Shown: positions 50,377-60,281 of the stretch, in pieces
Position numbering within the stretch: position 1 is the stretch's first letter
Layout: every line of letters starts with the position of its first letter
From: Mucilaginibacter gilvus
GTDB lineage: Bacteria > Bacteroidota > Bacteroidia > Sphingobacteriales > Sphingobacteriaceae
Assembly (NCBI RefSeq): GCF_004054195.1
Contig: NZ_SBIW01000003.1
Location: 186,001-250,000 of the forward strand
DNA length: 64,000 nt
Direction: 5' to 3'
Notes under the pieces: model-generated
The model's database searches: none
What the model was told of the DNA's origin: nothing
Seen by the model: only the letters and a program-made list of their open reading frames with translations
Translations under genes and position numbers: made by a program

Positions 50377-53136
50377 ATGAAAAAAACAGTACTGCAATTA
50401 TTGTTGCTACTCACAGGCATTAACGCGTTTTCGCAGGAAACGGTTATTAAATATTTATCCGGTACGGATAAGGACCATACCGTGCAATGGGATTTTTATT
50501 GCACCGATGGCCGTAAAAGCGGCAACTGGACAAAAATACCCGTACCATCAAACTGGGAGCAGCAGGGTTTTGGTACCTATAATTATGGGCACGATAAAGT
50601 AAAGGCCAACGAAAAGGGCTTATACAAATACGAATTTGCGTTGCCCGGCACGTCGGGCAAAAAGGTATTCATCGTTTTCGAAGGCTCAATGACCGATACT
50701 AAGGTAATGGTTAACGGCAAACAAGCCGGCCCTATACACCAGGGGGCTTTTTACCGGTTTAAATATGATATAACCGATCTGCTTAAACCCGCCGGGAAAA
50801 ACCTGTTAGAAGTTACGGTTGATAAAACCTCGGCAAATTCATCTGTAAATGACGCAGAGCGCCGCAATAGCGATTTTTGGGTTTTGGGTGGTATTTATCG
50901 CCCGGTTTACCTGGAAATAGTGCCTGCAACATTTATAGCAAGAACATCGGTAAATGCCAAAGCCGATGGCTCGTTCTTGCTCAATGTTTTTACGCGGAAT
51001 TTAAAAGGAAACGAAACCATTGTTGGGCAGGTACAGAAGCTAAATGGCCAAAATGTCGGCACGCCCTTAACCGTTAAGGCAAATACCACCGTAGATAGTC
51101 TCCAGCTACAAGGCAGCTTTAATAAACCACAGTTGTGGAGTGCCGAATTCCCAAATCTATACCAGGTAATTGTCAGCATTAAAAATAAGCAGGGCGTTGT
51201 ACACCGTATCAAACAAAAGTTTGGTTTCCGTACGGTGGAAGTGCGAGCCAATGATGGGTTTTACGTAAACGGCGCAAGGGTGATCTTAAAAGGCACCAAT
51301 CGACACAGCTTTTGGCCCGAAACGGGGCGCACGCTAAGCAAGGCTGTCCATTTGATGGATGCACGGCTGATGAAAGAGATGAATAACAACGCGGTGCGCA
51401 TGTCTCACTACCCGCCCGATCATGAGTTTTTGGATGTGTGCGATTCCCTGGGCCTTTACGTGCTGGACGAACTCACCGGCTGGCAGGCAAAATACGATAC
51501 CGTAGTAGGGCATAAGCTGGTAAAGGAATTGGTACTGCGCGATGTAAATCACCCTTCCGTTATATTCTGGGATAATGGCAACGAGGGAGGCTGGAACCGC
51601 GGACTTGATAACGATTACGCCCTTTACGACCCTCAGAAACGTACCGTATTGCATCCCTGGGAAAAATTTAACGGTACCGATACCAAGCACTACCCCGATT
51701 ATAAATATATGGTTAAAGCCGCTGCAACCGGTCAGGAAGTATTTTTCCCTACCGAATTTATGCACGCCTTATATGATGGCGGGGCAGGGGCTGCGCTTGA
51801 TGATTTTTGGGGCGCAATGATGAAGCACCCGCATGGCGCCGGTGGATTTATATGGGCCTTTTTGGATGAAGCGCTTATCCGTACCGATAAGAACGGGGTG
51901 TACGACTCCGACGGTAACCACGCGCCGGATGGCATTGTAGGCCCGCACCGCGAGAAAGAAGCAAGCTTTTATACCATCAAAGAGATCTGGTCGCCGGTTT
52001 ATATTGATCCGCAGCCGATTGATGAGCACTTCGACGGAAATATCCCGGTGGAGAACAGGTACTCGTTCACCAATTTCGGCCAGTGTACTTTTAAATGGAA
52101 GTTGGTTAAATATCCATCGGCAAAAAGTAAAACTACGGTAGCCATTGTACAAGCCACAGGTATACCCGCTGCCCTGAATTTAAAACCGGGCGAAAAAGGC
52201 GTGTTCAATTTAGGCCTGCCATCATTATGGAGAAAAAGCGACGCGCTTTACCTTACCGCTTACGGTCCCGATAAAAAGGAAATTTTTACCTGGAGCTGGG
52301 CTATCCACGCGCCTGTTGGCGTGCCAAACATTGTTCCTGCACCTGCAAACACACCAGGCATAAAAATTACTGAAACCGAGAACACATTGAGCGTAAAATG
52401 CGATGGCATCAGCTATTATTTCGATAAAACTACCGGGTATATTCAAAAAGTAATTAAGCCAACCGGCACGGTCTCTTTATCTGGCGGCCCAGTATTAGCC
52501 GGGGTGAATACTATCTTAAAGCAGTTTACCTATAAAGCAGATAAAGCCCGATACACCATAGAAGCCGACTACCAGGGCGCGGCACCGCTGCACATTAAAT
52601 GGACCTTTTCACCCGGCCAGCCGGTTAAGCTGGAATACCGGTATACGCAGCAGGGCGATGTAGACTTTATGGGTATTACCTTTAATTATCCCGAAGAAAA
52701 AGTTACGGGTATGAAATGGCTCGGCCGTGGCCCATACCGTGTTTGGAAGAACCGGCTAAAAGGCCAGCAGTTTGGCGTTTGGCACAAAGCCTACAACAAT
52801 ACCATAACCGGCGAAACCTGGGGCTATCCCGAATTTAAAGGTTACCACGCCGAAATGAATTGGGCCGTTATAGAAAATAAGGAATCACCATTCACCGTTT
52901 ACACCGCCGATAAAAACACCTACCTGCAAATGTATCAACCCGCCCGTGAGCAGGCCGCGTTAAGCAATAACAATGTGGGACCCGTTTTCCCGGCAGGCAG
53001 TATCGGGTTTATGAAAGCGATAAACCCTATTGGTACCAAATTTCAATCCGCCGATGTGATGGGCCCGCAAAGCCAAAAAAACCATGCAGATGGCAAGCCG
53101 GTGAGCGGCACCCTATGGTTAGATTTTACTAACTAA
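50377..53136 (+). CDS. GH2 beta-galactosidase/beta-glucuronidase-family enzyme
   Basis: The 919-residue exported enzyme has a signal peptide from the ATG at 50377 and an N-terminal sugar-binding jelly roll (NWEQQGFGTYNYG, SDFWVLGGIYRPVYLE). The TIM-barrel follows, with NRHSFWPETGRTL, MSHYPPDHEFLDVCD, acid/base Glu403 in DNGNEGGW, and likely nucleophile Glu460 in FPTEFMH. Late domains include a beta-sandwich with GITFNYPEEKVTGMKWLGRGPYR-like sequence (GMKWLGRGPYRVW), seen in LacZ-type GH2 proteins. Galactosidase activity is a good guess in an arabinogalactan context, but glucuronidase cannot be excluded. It starts a new transcript after the interruption. Confidence 0.92.
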   Translation: MKKTVLQLLLLLTGINAFSQETVIKYLSGTDKDHTVQWDFYCTDGRKSGNWTKIPVPSNWEQQGFGTYNYGHDKVKANEKGLYKYEFALPGTSGKKVFIVFEGSMTDTKVMVNGKQAGPIHQGAFYRFKYDITDLLKPAGKNLLEVTVDKTSANSSVNDAERRNSDFWVLGGIYRPVYLEIVPATFIARTSVNAKADGSFLLNVFTRNLKGNETIVGQVQKLNGQNVGTPLTVKANTTVDSLQLQGSFNKPQLWSAEFPNLYQVIVSIKNKQGVVHRIKQKFGFRTVEVRANDGFYVNGARVILKGTNRHSFWPETGRTLSKAVHLMDARLMKEMNNNAVRMSHYPPDHEFLDVCDSLGLYVLDELTGWQAKYDTVVGHKLVKELVLRDVNHPSVIFWDNGNEGGWNRGLDNDYALYDPQKRTVLHPWEKFNGTDTKHYPDYKYMVKAAATGQEVFFPTEFMHALYDGGAGAALDDFWGAMMKHPHGAGGFIWAFLDEALIRTDKNGVYDSDGNHAPDGIVGPHREKEASFYTIKEIWSPVYIDPQPIDEHFDGNIPVENRYSFTNFGQCTFKWKLVKYPSAKSKTTVAIVQATGIPAALNLKPGEKGVFNLGLPSLWRKSDALYLTAYGPDKKEIFTWSWAIHAPVGVPNIVPAPANTPGIKITETENTLSVKCDGISYYFDKTTGYIQKVIKPTGTVSLSGGPVLAGVNTILKQFTYKADKARYTIEADYQGAAPLHIKWTFSPGQPVKLEYRYTQQGDVDFMGITFNYPEEKVTGMKWLGRGPYRVWKNRLKGQQFGVWHKAYNNTITGETWGYPEFKGYHAEMNWAVIENKESPFTVYTADKNTYLQMYQPAREQAALSNNNVGPVFPAGSIGFMKAINPIGTKFQSADVMGPQSQKNHADGKPVSGTLWLDFTN

Positions 53137-53167
53137 TTTATAAAGTATTAAAACCAATATAACCCAA

Positions 53168-54421
53168 ATGAAAAAGCAGCTGCAAAATAAAGCTACCTCA
53201 AAATTTTTATCCGTTTTACGCTCCGTTATGGTGCTGTGTTGCCTTGGCCTCGTTGTAGTATTGTTACCCTCCTACATCAGCAAAAAACAATCCGCGCCGG
53301 ACGCAGGGCTGCCAGCAATAACGGCAAAAGTGCAGCTGATAAGCGATGGTCTCCATTCGCCAACCTCGGTTACTTTCCCGGGCAACGGCGATGTTTGGGT
53401 AACCGAACAAACCGGGTTCATCAGGGTAATAAAAAATGGCAAATTGCTTACCGATCCCTTGCTGGATCTGAGGAGTAAAATGATCAAGGTGAATGGTGGT
53501 TACGAGGAACGGGGCTTGCTGAGTATAGCGCTGCATCCCAAGTTTAAATTCAACAAAAAGTTCTACGTTTTTTACAGTGCGCCAGCCACCGCCGGGTTAG
53601 ACCATAAAGGTGTTGTGGCCGAATATCAATTAACCGCTAAAGGCACGGTTGATCCCAACAGCGGGCGGGTTATCCTCAGCATTGACGAACCCGAGGGCAA
53701 CCACAATGGTGGCTGCATCCAATTTGGGCACGATGGCTATCTGTACATTTCATCAGGCGATGGCGGAGGCCAGGGCGATAAGCATGGCGAGTTTGGAAAT
53801 GGGCAAAATATGAATACCTGGCTGGGCAAAATTCTTCGTGTAAATATCAATACCAAAGCAGGCTATTTGGTGCCAAAAAGCAACCCTTTTGTTGGGAAAA
53901 TTGGTTATAAACCAGAGATATGGGCATACGGTTTTCGTAACCCTTACAGGTTCTCTTTTGATAAACTGACCGGGCAACTCTTTGCCGGCGATGTTGGCCA
54001 GGACCTTTGGGAAGAGGTTAATATTATAAAAAAAGGTGCCAATTATGGCTGGAAAATAGTAGAAGGCACGCATTGCTACAGCCCCGCGACGGGCTGCGAT
54101 ATTAAAGGCATAACCATGCCGATAACCGAATACAGCCACAAAGAAGGGATCAGCGTAATAGGCGGCTATGTATACAACGGCGTGCAACTGCCTGCCCTAA
54201 AAGGCAAATATTTGTTTGCCGATTGGATAGGGCAGGTATATTATTTAAAAAACACGGGGAAGGCATGGCAAAGGGGAAACATCACCTTGCAAAATATCCC
54301 GCCAAACTTAAAAGTGCTGGCATTTGGCGAAGATGAGGCAGGTGAGGTATATGTGCTTACAAATGCCGATATTGGCCCTGCTAATCCTAAGGGAGCCATT
54401 TACAAAATGGTAAGGAACTAA
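53168..54421 (+). CDS. PQQ-type (GSDH-family) sugar dehydrogenase
   Basis: The 417-residue protein has an N-terminal membrane anchor or signal (VMVLCCLGLVVVLLPSYI) and a six-bladed propeller of the soluble aldose/glucose-sorbosone dehydrogenase family: ERGLLSIALHPKF with the Arg of the active site, EGNHNGGCIQFGHDGYLYIS with the catalytic His, then AYGFRNPYRFSFD, GDVGQDLWEEVNII and ANYGWK. Such enzymes oxidise sugars in the periplasm with PQQ as cofactor; relatives also bind other ligands. It follows GH2 after 31 bp and precedes GH92 by 25 bp, so it is part of the operon. Confidence 0.9.
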   Translation: MKKQLQNKATSKFLSVLRSVMVLCCLGLVVVLLPSYISKKQSAPDAGLPAITAKVQLISDGLHSPTSVTFPGNGDVWVTEQTGFIRVIKNGKLLTDPLLDLRSKMIKVNGGYEERGLLSIALHPKFKFNKKFYVFYSAPATAGLDHKGVVAEYQLTAKGTVDPNSGRVILSIDEPEGNHNGGCIQFGHDGYLYISSGDGGGQGDKHGEFGNGQNMNTWLGKILRVNINTKAGYLVPKSNPFVGKIGYKPEIWAYGFRNPYRFSFDKLTGQLFAGDVGQDLWEEVNIIKKGANYGWKIVEGTHCYSPATGCDIKGITMPITEYSHKEGISVIGGYVYNGVQLPALKGKYLFADWIGQVYYLKNTGKAWQRGNITLQNIPPNLKVLAFGEDEAGEVYVLTNADIGPANPKGAIYKMVRN

Positions 54422-54446
54422 ATACATCAAACTTAATTACTTATAT

Positions 54447-56600
54447 ATGAGAGGTCCACTCAGAAAATTTGTAAGCAGTGCGGTATTGGTTTTTTTTGCG
54501 TCAACAACGCTAAAAAGCCAGCCCAGGCAAACCTATACAAAGTATGTAAACACTTTTATAGGTACCGCGCCGCTTAATGATCCCAAAATTCTCGGTTACG
54601 AACTGCCTAAGGGATGGCGTTCGTGGGCGGGATTAACCTTCCCCGGCAGTTCGCTGCCAAATGCAATGGTACAGCTTAGTCCGGTTACCGCTTATGGCTC
54701 GGGAGCTGGTTACCAGTACGAAGATTCGGTGATCCTCGGGTTTACGCACACCAACAAGGGGCACTGGAACCTTTGCAATATCCCAATCCTGCCCGTATCC
54801 GGAGCGAGTGGCAAATTTGGATCGCACTTTACGCATAAAAAAGAAAGTGCATCTCCCGGTTTCTACGAGGTTTATTTGGATGATTACCATGTGGACGTAA
54901 AGCTCACATCCACCTTAAGATGCGGTTATCATCAGTATATCTATCAAAACAACACTAACAGGCAAATACTTTTCGACCTGGGCAAAGCCAACAGCAGGGT
55001 AACTACCTGGAATATAATGCAGGTGGGCGACAACGCCGTGCAAGGCTTCCAAGGGGGTGAGAACATTTATTTTTATGCCGTAATAAACGCTAAAATTGAA
55101 AAGTTAGACCGAACGGATGAAGGCAAACGTACCGGCTACTCGCTGATCACCCTTGCCGACGGTATTACGGGTCCGGTTGAACTTAAAATAGGGTTATCGT
55201 TCGTGAGCGCGGAAAATGCAAAGCAGAATCTCGAAAAGGAGATAGGCGATAAGTCTTTTGAAACCATCCGTGAAGAGGGAACTCGAACCTGGGAAAAACT
55301 CCTTTCATCTATACAGGTAACAGGCGGCAATGCTAAACAAAAGCAAATGTTTTACTCCTGCCTGTACCGGTCGTTTTTATGGCCGGCTTTGCGCAGCGAT
55401 GTAAATGGGGAGTTTACGGATGCTAAAAAGAATGTGGTAAAAACGGGCTTTAACTACTATACCGAGCCTTCACTGTGGGATACCTACCGCAATAAAGATG
55501 TGCTTTTGGGTTTGATAAGTCCACAAGTTACACTTGATGTTATTAAATCTATGAAGGATGTAGGCGATAAAACAGGCTTTATACCCACCTTTTTTCATGG
55601 TGATCACGGGGCATCCTCTATCGCCGGTGCTTACCTCCGCGGGATAGATAACTTTGATATAAAAGGCACTTACCAGTTATTATTAAGAAATGCAAACGTA
55701 GCAGGTGGTGCCCGCCCGTATATTGCCGAGTATATTCAAAAGGGTTACATATCCGACCCGGATATAGCCAATCCGCAGGTAGAAACCAAGGCCAAAGCCG
55801 GCGTTTCAAAAACTTTAGAGTATTCTTATGATGATTATTCGGTGGCGCAGATAGCCAAGAAGTTAGGCGATACAGCAAACTACCGTATCCTGATGACCCG
55901 CTCCAAAAACTATAAAAACATGTTCGATCCCTCAACGCGTTTCATGCGAGGGCGCCTGGAGAATGGCGACTGGATAAAAAACTTTAACCCCCAATTCCCT
56001 TATTACGAGTACATGTATCGCGAAGCAAATGCCTGGCAGGTGTCGTTCTTTGCGCCGCATGATATGCCGGGTTTAATTCAGCTGTATGGCGGGCCAAAGG
56101 GCTTTGAATCTAAGCTCGATTCGCTATTCACCCTGCCTTGGAACCCCAATTACATTGCACGCAACGTAGAAACCATGATAGGCCAATATTGCCAGGGCAA
56201 CCAGCCCGACCATGAAGCACCATTCGCTTATATCTTCATTAACAAGCCTGCTAAATCTCAAAAGATATTAGATCATATTATGAATGATCTGTATGGTATC
56301 GGCAAAGAAGGACTGGAACTGAGCGGGATGGATGATGCCGGCGAAATGTCGTCCTGGTATGTGTTCAGTGCATTAGGCTTGTACCCGTTCTCGGCTACAG
56401 ATCCTAAATATATTGTTACCGCCCCGCTTTTTGATGAGGTAAAATGGCGAACCAGCAACGGTAAATTGCTCACCATTACCAAACCCGGAAAGGGCAGGGC
56501 CATTACCTCGGTAAAAGTGAACGGCGCAAAGATGAATGGATACTTTGTATCGCATGATCTGTTCAAACAGGGAGGTAAGATCTCTATCGCCACAAAATAG
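54447..56600 (+). CDS. GH92-family alpha-mannosidase-like enzyme with altered acid motif
   Basis: The 717-residue exported protein is a GH92 member: YVNTFIGT at the N-terminus, FPGSSLPNAMVQLSPVT, YQYEDSVILGFTHTNKGH, then SLWDTYRNKDVLLGL and GMDDAGEMSSWYVFSALGLYP with the base Asp pair (629-630). The motif that usually reads GNEPSHH, containing the catalytic acid Glu, is GNQPDHE here, so Gln586 replaces Glu. I recall such a Glu-to-Gln change in GH92 enzymes acting on mannose-1-phosphate-6-mannose diesters. The substrate here is therefore open. It lies in the GH2/dehydrogenase operon. Confidence 0.9.
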   Translation: MRGPLRKFVSSAVLVFFASTTLKSQPRQTYTKYVNTFIGTAPLNDPKILGYELPKGWRSWAGLTFPGSSLPNAMVQLSPVTAYGSGAGYQYEDSVILGFTHTNKGHWNLCNIPILPVSGASGKFGSHFTHKKESASPGFYEVYLDDYHVDVKLTSTLRCGYHQYIYQNNTNRQILFDLGKANSRVTTWNIMQVGDNAVQGFQGGENIYFYAVINAKIEKLDRTDEGKRTGYSLITLADGITGPVELKIGLSFVSAENAKQNLEKEIGDKSFETIREEGTRTWEKLLSSIQVTGGNAKQKQMFYSCLYRSFLWPALRSDVNGEFTDAKKNVVKTGFNYYTEPSLWDTYRNKDVLLGLISPQVTLDVIKSMKDVGDKTGFIPTFFHGDHGASSIAGAYLRGIDNFDIKGTYQLLLRNANVAGGARPYIAEYIQKGYISDPDIANPQVETKAKAGVSKTLEYSYDDYSVAQIAKKLGDTANYRILMTRSKNYKNMFDPSTRFMRGRLENGDWIKNFNPQFPYYEYMYREANAWQVSFFAPHDMPGLIQLYGGPKGFESKLDSLFTLPWNPNYIARNVETMIGQYCQGNQPDHEAPFAYIFINKPAKSQKILDHIMNDLYGIGKEGLELSGMDDAGEMSSWYVFSALGLYPFSATDPKYIVTAPLFDEVKWRTSNGKLLTITKPGKGRAITSVKVNGAKMNGYFVSHDLFKQGGKISIATK

Positions 56601-56847
56601 TCGCCCGGCGCAACAACACATTAACACAATTAAACTATGTCGTAATTAACCGTTTGTTTAAGTATCGGAAGAACGACGATTCTTATGCGCGTAAAATGTA
56701 CGTACGGGCAAGAAAAATGAACGATCTGATCATACGGTAAATCATAATGTCGTACAGGTTCAATATCTTCGCCCAACTGAATATGGGAATGATCTGATAC
56801 ATTCCCCGCCGATAAAAACAGGAACACAACAATAATTATAAATATAC

Positions 56848-58257
56848 ATGAATCTAAACGTCTCAAAGACGGGTCTTACAGCCACCCTCTGGCTTTGCGG
56901 AACCCTGTTGGCATTTGGCCAGCGTATTGATCTTAAAGATCTGTCTGCTTTTAAAAATCCTGGAGGCTCCTGGTCGGTAGTCGGTAATGTTTTTGCCGAT
57001 CTAAACGGTGAAAATGTATTAAAAACCACCAAAGGCGATGGGGTTTTGGTTAACCAGTCCACAGCCAAAAAAGCAGGGTCGGATCTGTATACTGTAAATG
57101 AATATGGGGATGTTGCCGTTGAATTGGATTATTTAACATCAAAAGGCGCAAACTCGGGTATTTACCTCCAGGGAAACTACGAGATCCAGATAGACGATGC
57201 CTGGGGTTTAAGAAAAGCAACGTCGCATAATAATGGTGGTATTTACCAGCGTTGGGACGATAGCAAACCCGAAGCCGAAAAAGGTTACGGTGGTATTGCA
57301 CCCCGCCAAAACGCGAGCAAAGCGCCGGGACTTTGGCAGCATATCAAAATTATCTTCCAGGCTCCCAAATTTGATGCGGCCGGAAAGAAGATCAGCAACG
57401 CGAAAATACTAAGCATCGACCTGAACGGTGTAACCATCCATGAGAATGTAGAATTGTTTGGCGCGACAAGAGGAGCTGCCGGCGCTGAAAAAGCAACCGG
57501 TGCTTTGCGCTTACAGGGCGATCATGGTTCTGTTGCATTTAAAAATATTTCTATTACTCCCTTAACAGAATTGCCGAAAGTTAGACAGGGGAATGATGCC
57601 GATCCTATCTATATTGATGCGGCCAGCAATAACATGATCCGCAGTTTTGTGGATGTGGTTCCTGGCGTTCGTTCGGTACACGCTATTTCGGTTGGCGGGC
57701 CCGAGCGTACCGCTTACAGCTACGATCTGGATAACGGTACATTACTACAGGGATGGCATGGTGATTTTATTGATGCTACCCCTATGTGGGATGGCCGTGG
57801 TAATGGTACTTCGCGCGCCTTAGGGAGCGTTACCCGTTTTACTGCAAAACCGATCCTCGCTGTTTCAAAATTGGTAACCGCCCTGGATAAATGGGTAGCT
57901 GATACTGCCGGCACAGGCTTTTTTACCAAAGGCTATATATTGGATAGCCAGGAAAGACCAGCGTTTAAATATTTCATCTACGGTAATACGGTTACCGATG
58001 ATGTAAAAGTAATGGAGAACGGCCAGGGTTTACGCAGGGACGTTTCGGTTGAGAAACCTGCAAATGACCTGTACTTTCTGCTTGCTACCGCACCCGATAT
58101 TGAAGACCTGGGAGGCGGCTTGTATTTGGTGGGCGATAAAGCCTACTACCTGCAGCTTGCTGATGGAACGGCAAAGCCAATTATTAGAGATGTTGATGGC
58201 AAGAAACAAATGATTGTAGCCATTGGCAATAAGTTAAGTTATACCCTATTATTTTAA
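56848..58257 (+). CDS. DUF1080 (3-keto-disaccharide hydrolase-like) protein
   Basis: The 469-residue exported protein has a signal peptide (ATLWLCGTLLAFGQ) and one DUF1080 domain: GDVAVELDYLTSKGANSGIYLQGNYEIQIDD, then NNGGIYQRWDDSKPEAEKGYG and LWQHIKIIFQAPKFD. It ends with GALRLQGDHGSVAFKNISI. Family members cleave 3-keto-glycosides or bind glycans. The C-terminal 230 residues (after about 240) are a second, unrecognised domain. The cytochrome gene follows after 11 bp. The 247-bp spacer 56601-56847 in front of it holds no visible gene and may contain its own promoter. Confidence 0.9.
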   Translation: MNLNVSKTGLTATLWLCGTLLAFGQRIDLKDLSAFKNPGGSWSVVGNVFADLNGENVLKTTKGDGVLVNQSTAKKAGSDLYTVNEYGDVAVELDYLTSKGANSGIYLQGNYEIQIDDAWGLRKATSHNNGGIYQRWDDSKPEAEKGYGGIAPRQNASKAPGLWQHIKIIFQAPKFDAAGKKISNAKILSIDLNGVTIHENVELFGATRGAAGAEKATGALRLQGDHGSVAFKNISITPLTELPKVRQGNDADPIYIDAASNNMIRSFVDVVPGVRSVHAISVGGPERTAYSYDLDNGTLLQGWHGDFIDATPMWDGRGNGTSRALGSVTRFTAKPILAVSKLVTALDKWVADTAGTGFFTKGYILDSQERPAFKYFIYGNTVTDDVKVMENGQGLRRDVSVEKPANDLYFLLATAPDIEDLGGGLYLVGDKAYYLQLADGTAKPIIRDVDGKKQMIVAIGNKLSYTLLF

Positions 58258-58268
58258 GCCGATTTGCA

Positions 58269-60203
58269 ATGACATATACTTTTAAAACGATACTGACACT
58301 GGCATTAAGCTTAAGTTTTTCAACGCTTTTTGCCCAGGAAACTCCGAAGGAGGAAGATTTTTTCAAGATAACTAAAGTGCGTGTACCCGAGGGGCCAATT
58401 TTAGAGGTTGGCGGATTGATTACGTTACCTAACGGCGATTTAGGCGTATCTACCCGCAGGGGCGAGGTGTACATTGTAGAAAACCCTACAAGTACCAAGC
58501 CTTACTGGCGCAGGTTTGCTTACGGCTTACACGAGATATTGGGCATCGCTTATAAAGATGGTGCCATTTACGTAGCACAACGCGGCGAATTAACCAAACT
58601 GGTAGATAAAGACCAGGATGGCAAAGCAGAGATCTACGAAACCGTTTATGCATGGCCATTAAGCGGACACTACCACGAATATAGCTTTGGACCTAAACTA
58701 ATGCCCGATGGCACATTTATGGTTACAGCCAACGTTGCCTTTGGCGATGAAGAATGGTGGAGAGCCGAAAGCCGTGTACCTATGCGGGGTTGGGCTATGA
58801 ATATTACCGAAGGAGGCAAAATGATGCCTTATGCAGCGGGTTTCCGGTCGCCGGCGGGTATTGGAATTATAGACGGCCAATTTTATTATACCGAAAATCA
58901 GGGCGACTGGGTGGGATCGGGCGGTTTATGGAAAATAAACAAAGGCGACTTTATGGGTCACCCCGCCAGCTTAAGGTGGACAAGCCTGCCAAATTCACCT
59001 GTAAAACTGCAGTCAGATTTCTTTTACTCGCAAATGGATGAGCGCCGCCTTAAAAATGAGCAAGGCCGGTATATTAAACCCGAAAACCGGGTGAACGAAT
59101 CGTTCAAAACCTTGTTCGAGATGAAGAAAGTGTTCCCTGAATTGAAGTTGCCATCGGTTTGGCTGCCATACGGTATCCTGGGTATCTCATCATCTGAGCC
59201 GGTTAAAATACCTGCTAATACATTCGGCCCCTTTGCCGGTCAGATCTTAGCGGGCGACCAGGGCATGAGCATCATTTCGAGGATCTTCCTGGAAACGGTA
59301 AAAGGGCAGGAGCAAGGTGCGGCCTTCCTATTCCGTAAAGGTTTCCGCTCGGGTGTGTTAAGACTGGAATGGGGAACAGATGGTTCCTTATTTGTAGGCG
59401 AAACTAACCGCGGCTGGGGTTCGGCAGGTGATGCCAACGAAGGCCTGGAAAGATTAGTCTACAACAACAAAATACCTTTCGAAATGAAAGCTGTAAGAGC
59501 GATGCCTGATGGTTTTGAAGTTGAATTTACCGCGCCGGTAGATCGTAAATCTGCAGAAGACCTGGCATCATACAATGCTGAGAGCTTTATTTACAAATAT
59601 CACCCGGTTTATGGTTCGCCGCCGGTAAATACCGAAAAACTAAAAATTGCCGGTGTTAAGATTTCTGCTGATGGTTTAAAAGCGAGGATCATCGTTCAAA
59701 ATCTTCGTCAATACTATATCCATACATTAACATTAGATGGCTTAAGGTCGCAGGATGGTTTCTATTCTTTGGTACACCCGGTAGCATACTACACCTTAAA
59801 CCAAATCCCTGATGGCGGTAAGCTTTCTATGAGCGAAGTGAGTACTAAAAATTCAGCGGCAACTCCTGCCGCTGCTCCGTCAACCAAAAAAGCAACCGCA
59901 CCGGTAAAAGGCGGGGCTGCTGCTACTAAAACCACCAGCACAAAAGCACCAACCTTTAAAGAGGTGGAAGGCTTGCTGACAAAAAACACTTGCTTATCGT
60001 GCCATAACCCAACAAAAAGGCAAATTGGCCCGCCGTTCGCAGAGATCGCGAAGCGTAAGTATTCACCAGAGAAGATCTTCTCGCTGATCCATAACCCACA
60101 GCCGCAAAACTGGCCGGGTTACTCCACCGAGATGCCGCCAATGCCACAGGTAACCAAAGCCGAAGCATTTAAAATCGCGGGTTATATCAACTCGTTACGG
60201 TAA
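58269..60203 (+). CDS. Beta-propeller protein with C-terminal cytochrome c domain
   Basis: The 644-residue exported protein has a signal peptide (TLALSLSFSTLFAQ) and a large propeller-like domain (LPNGDLGVSTRRGEVYIVE, PAGIGIIDGQFYYTENQGDW, LRLEWGTDGSLFVGETNRGWG), then an Ala/Thr/Pro/Lys-rich linker (about 525-562). The heme domain that follows has CLSCH at residues 575-579 and MPPMPQV as the probable axial Met. It is a periplasmic electron-transfer partner, likely for the adjacent sugar-oxidising module (PQQ-type dehydrogenase) or for an enzyme whose product DUF1080 cleaves. A strong terminator follows. Confidence 0.9.
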   Translation: MTYTFKTILTLALSLSFSTLFAQETPKEEDFFKITKVRVPEGPILEVGGLITLPNGDLGVSTRRGEVYIVENPTSTKPYWRRFAYGLHEILGIAYKDGAIYVAQRGELTKLVDKDQDGKAEIYETVYAWPLSGHYHEYSFGPKLMPDGTFMVTANVAFGDEEWWRAESRVPMRGWAMNITEGGKMMPYAAGFRSPAGIGIIDGQFYYTENQGDWVGSGGLWKINKGDFMGHPASLRWTSLPNSPVKLQSDFFYSQMDERRLKNEQGRYIKPENRVNESFKTLFEMKKVFPELKLPSVWLPYGILGISSSEPVKIPANTFGPFAGQILAGDQGMSIISRIFLETVKGQEQGAAFLFRKGFRSGVLRLEWGTDGSLFVGETNRGWGSAGDANEGLERLVYNNKIPFEMKAVRAMPDGFEVEFTAPVDRKSAEDLASYNAESFIYKYHPVYGSPPVNTEKLKIAGVKISADGLKARIIVQNLRQYYIHTLTLDGLRSQDGFYSLVHPVAYYTLNQIPDGGKLSMSEVSTKNSAATPAAAPSTKKATAPVKGGAAATKTTSTKAPTFKEVEGLLTKNTCLSCHNPTKRQIGPPFAEIAKRKYSPEKIFSLIHNPQPQNWPGYSTEMPPMPQVTKAEAFKIAGYINSLR

Positions 60204-60221
60204 ACAAATTCAGATATCAAC

Positions 60222-60260
60222 AAAAGAGGGTTAGCAGTCCAAAAATGCTAACCCTCTTTT
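60222..60260. terminator. Strong bidirectional hairpin terminator
   Basis: A 15-bp perfect stem (AAAAGAGGGTTAGCA with TGCTAACCCTCTTTT) closes a 9-base loop. The A-start and T-end of the stem make it work both for the cytochrome operon and for the sigma-factor gene on the minus strand, whose stop codon is 21 bases away. Confidence 0.92.
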
Positions 60261-60281
60261 GTTATAAAGTCGTTTTGTGGT

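Noticed and set aside
56601..56847. Minus-strand 78-codon frame before the DUF1080 gene as a small gene
   Set aside because: Composition is not convincing and no family or start context supports it; the spacer more likely holds a promoter.
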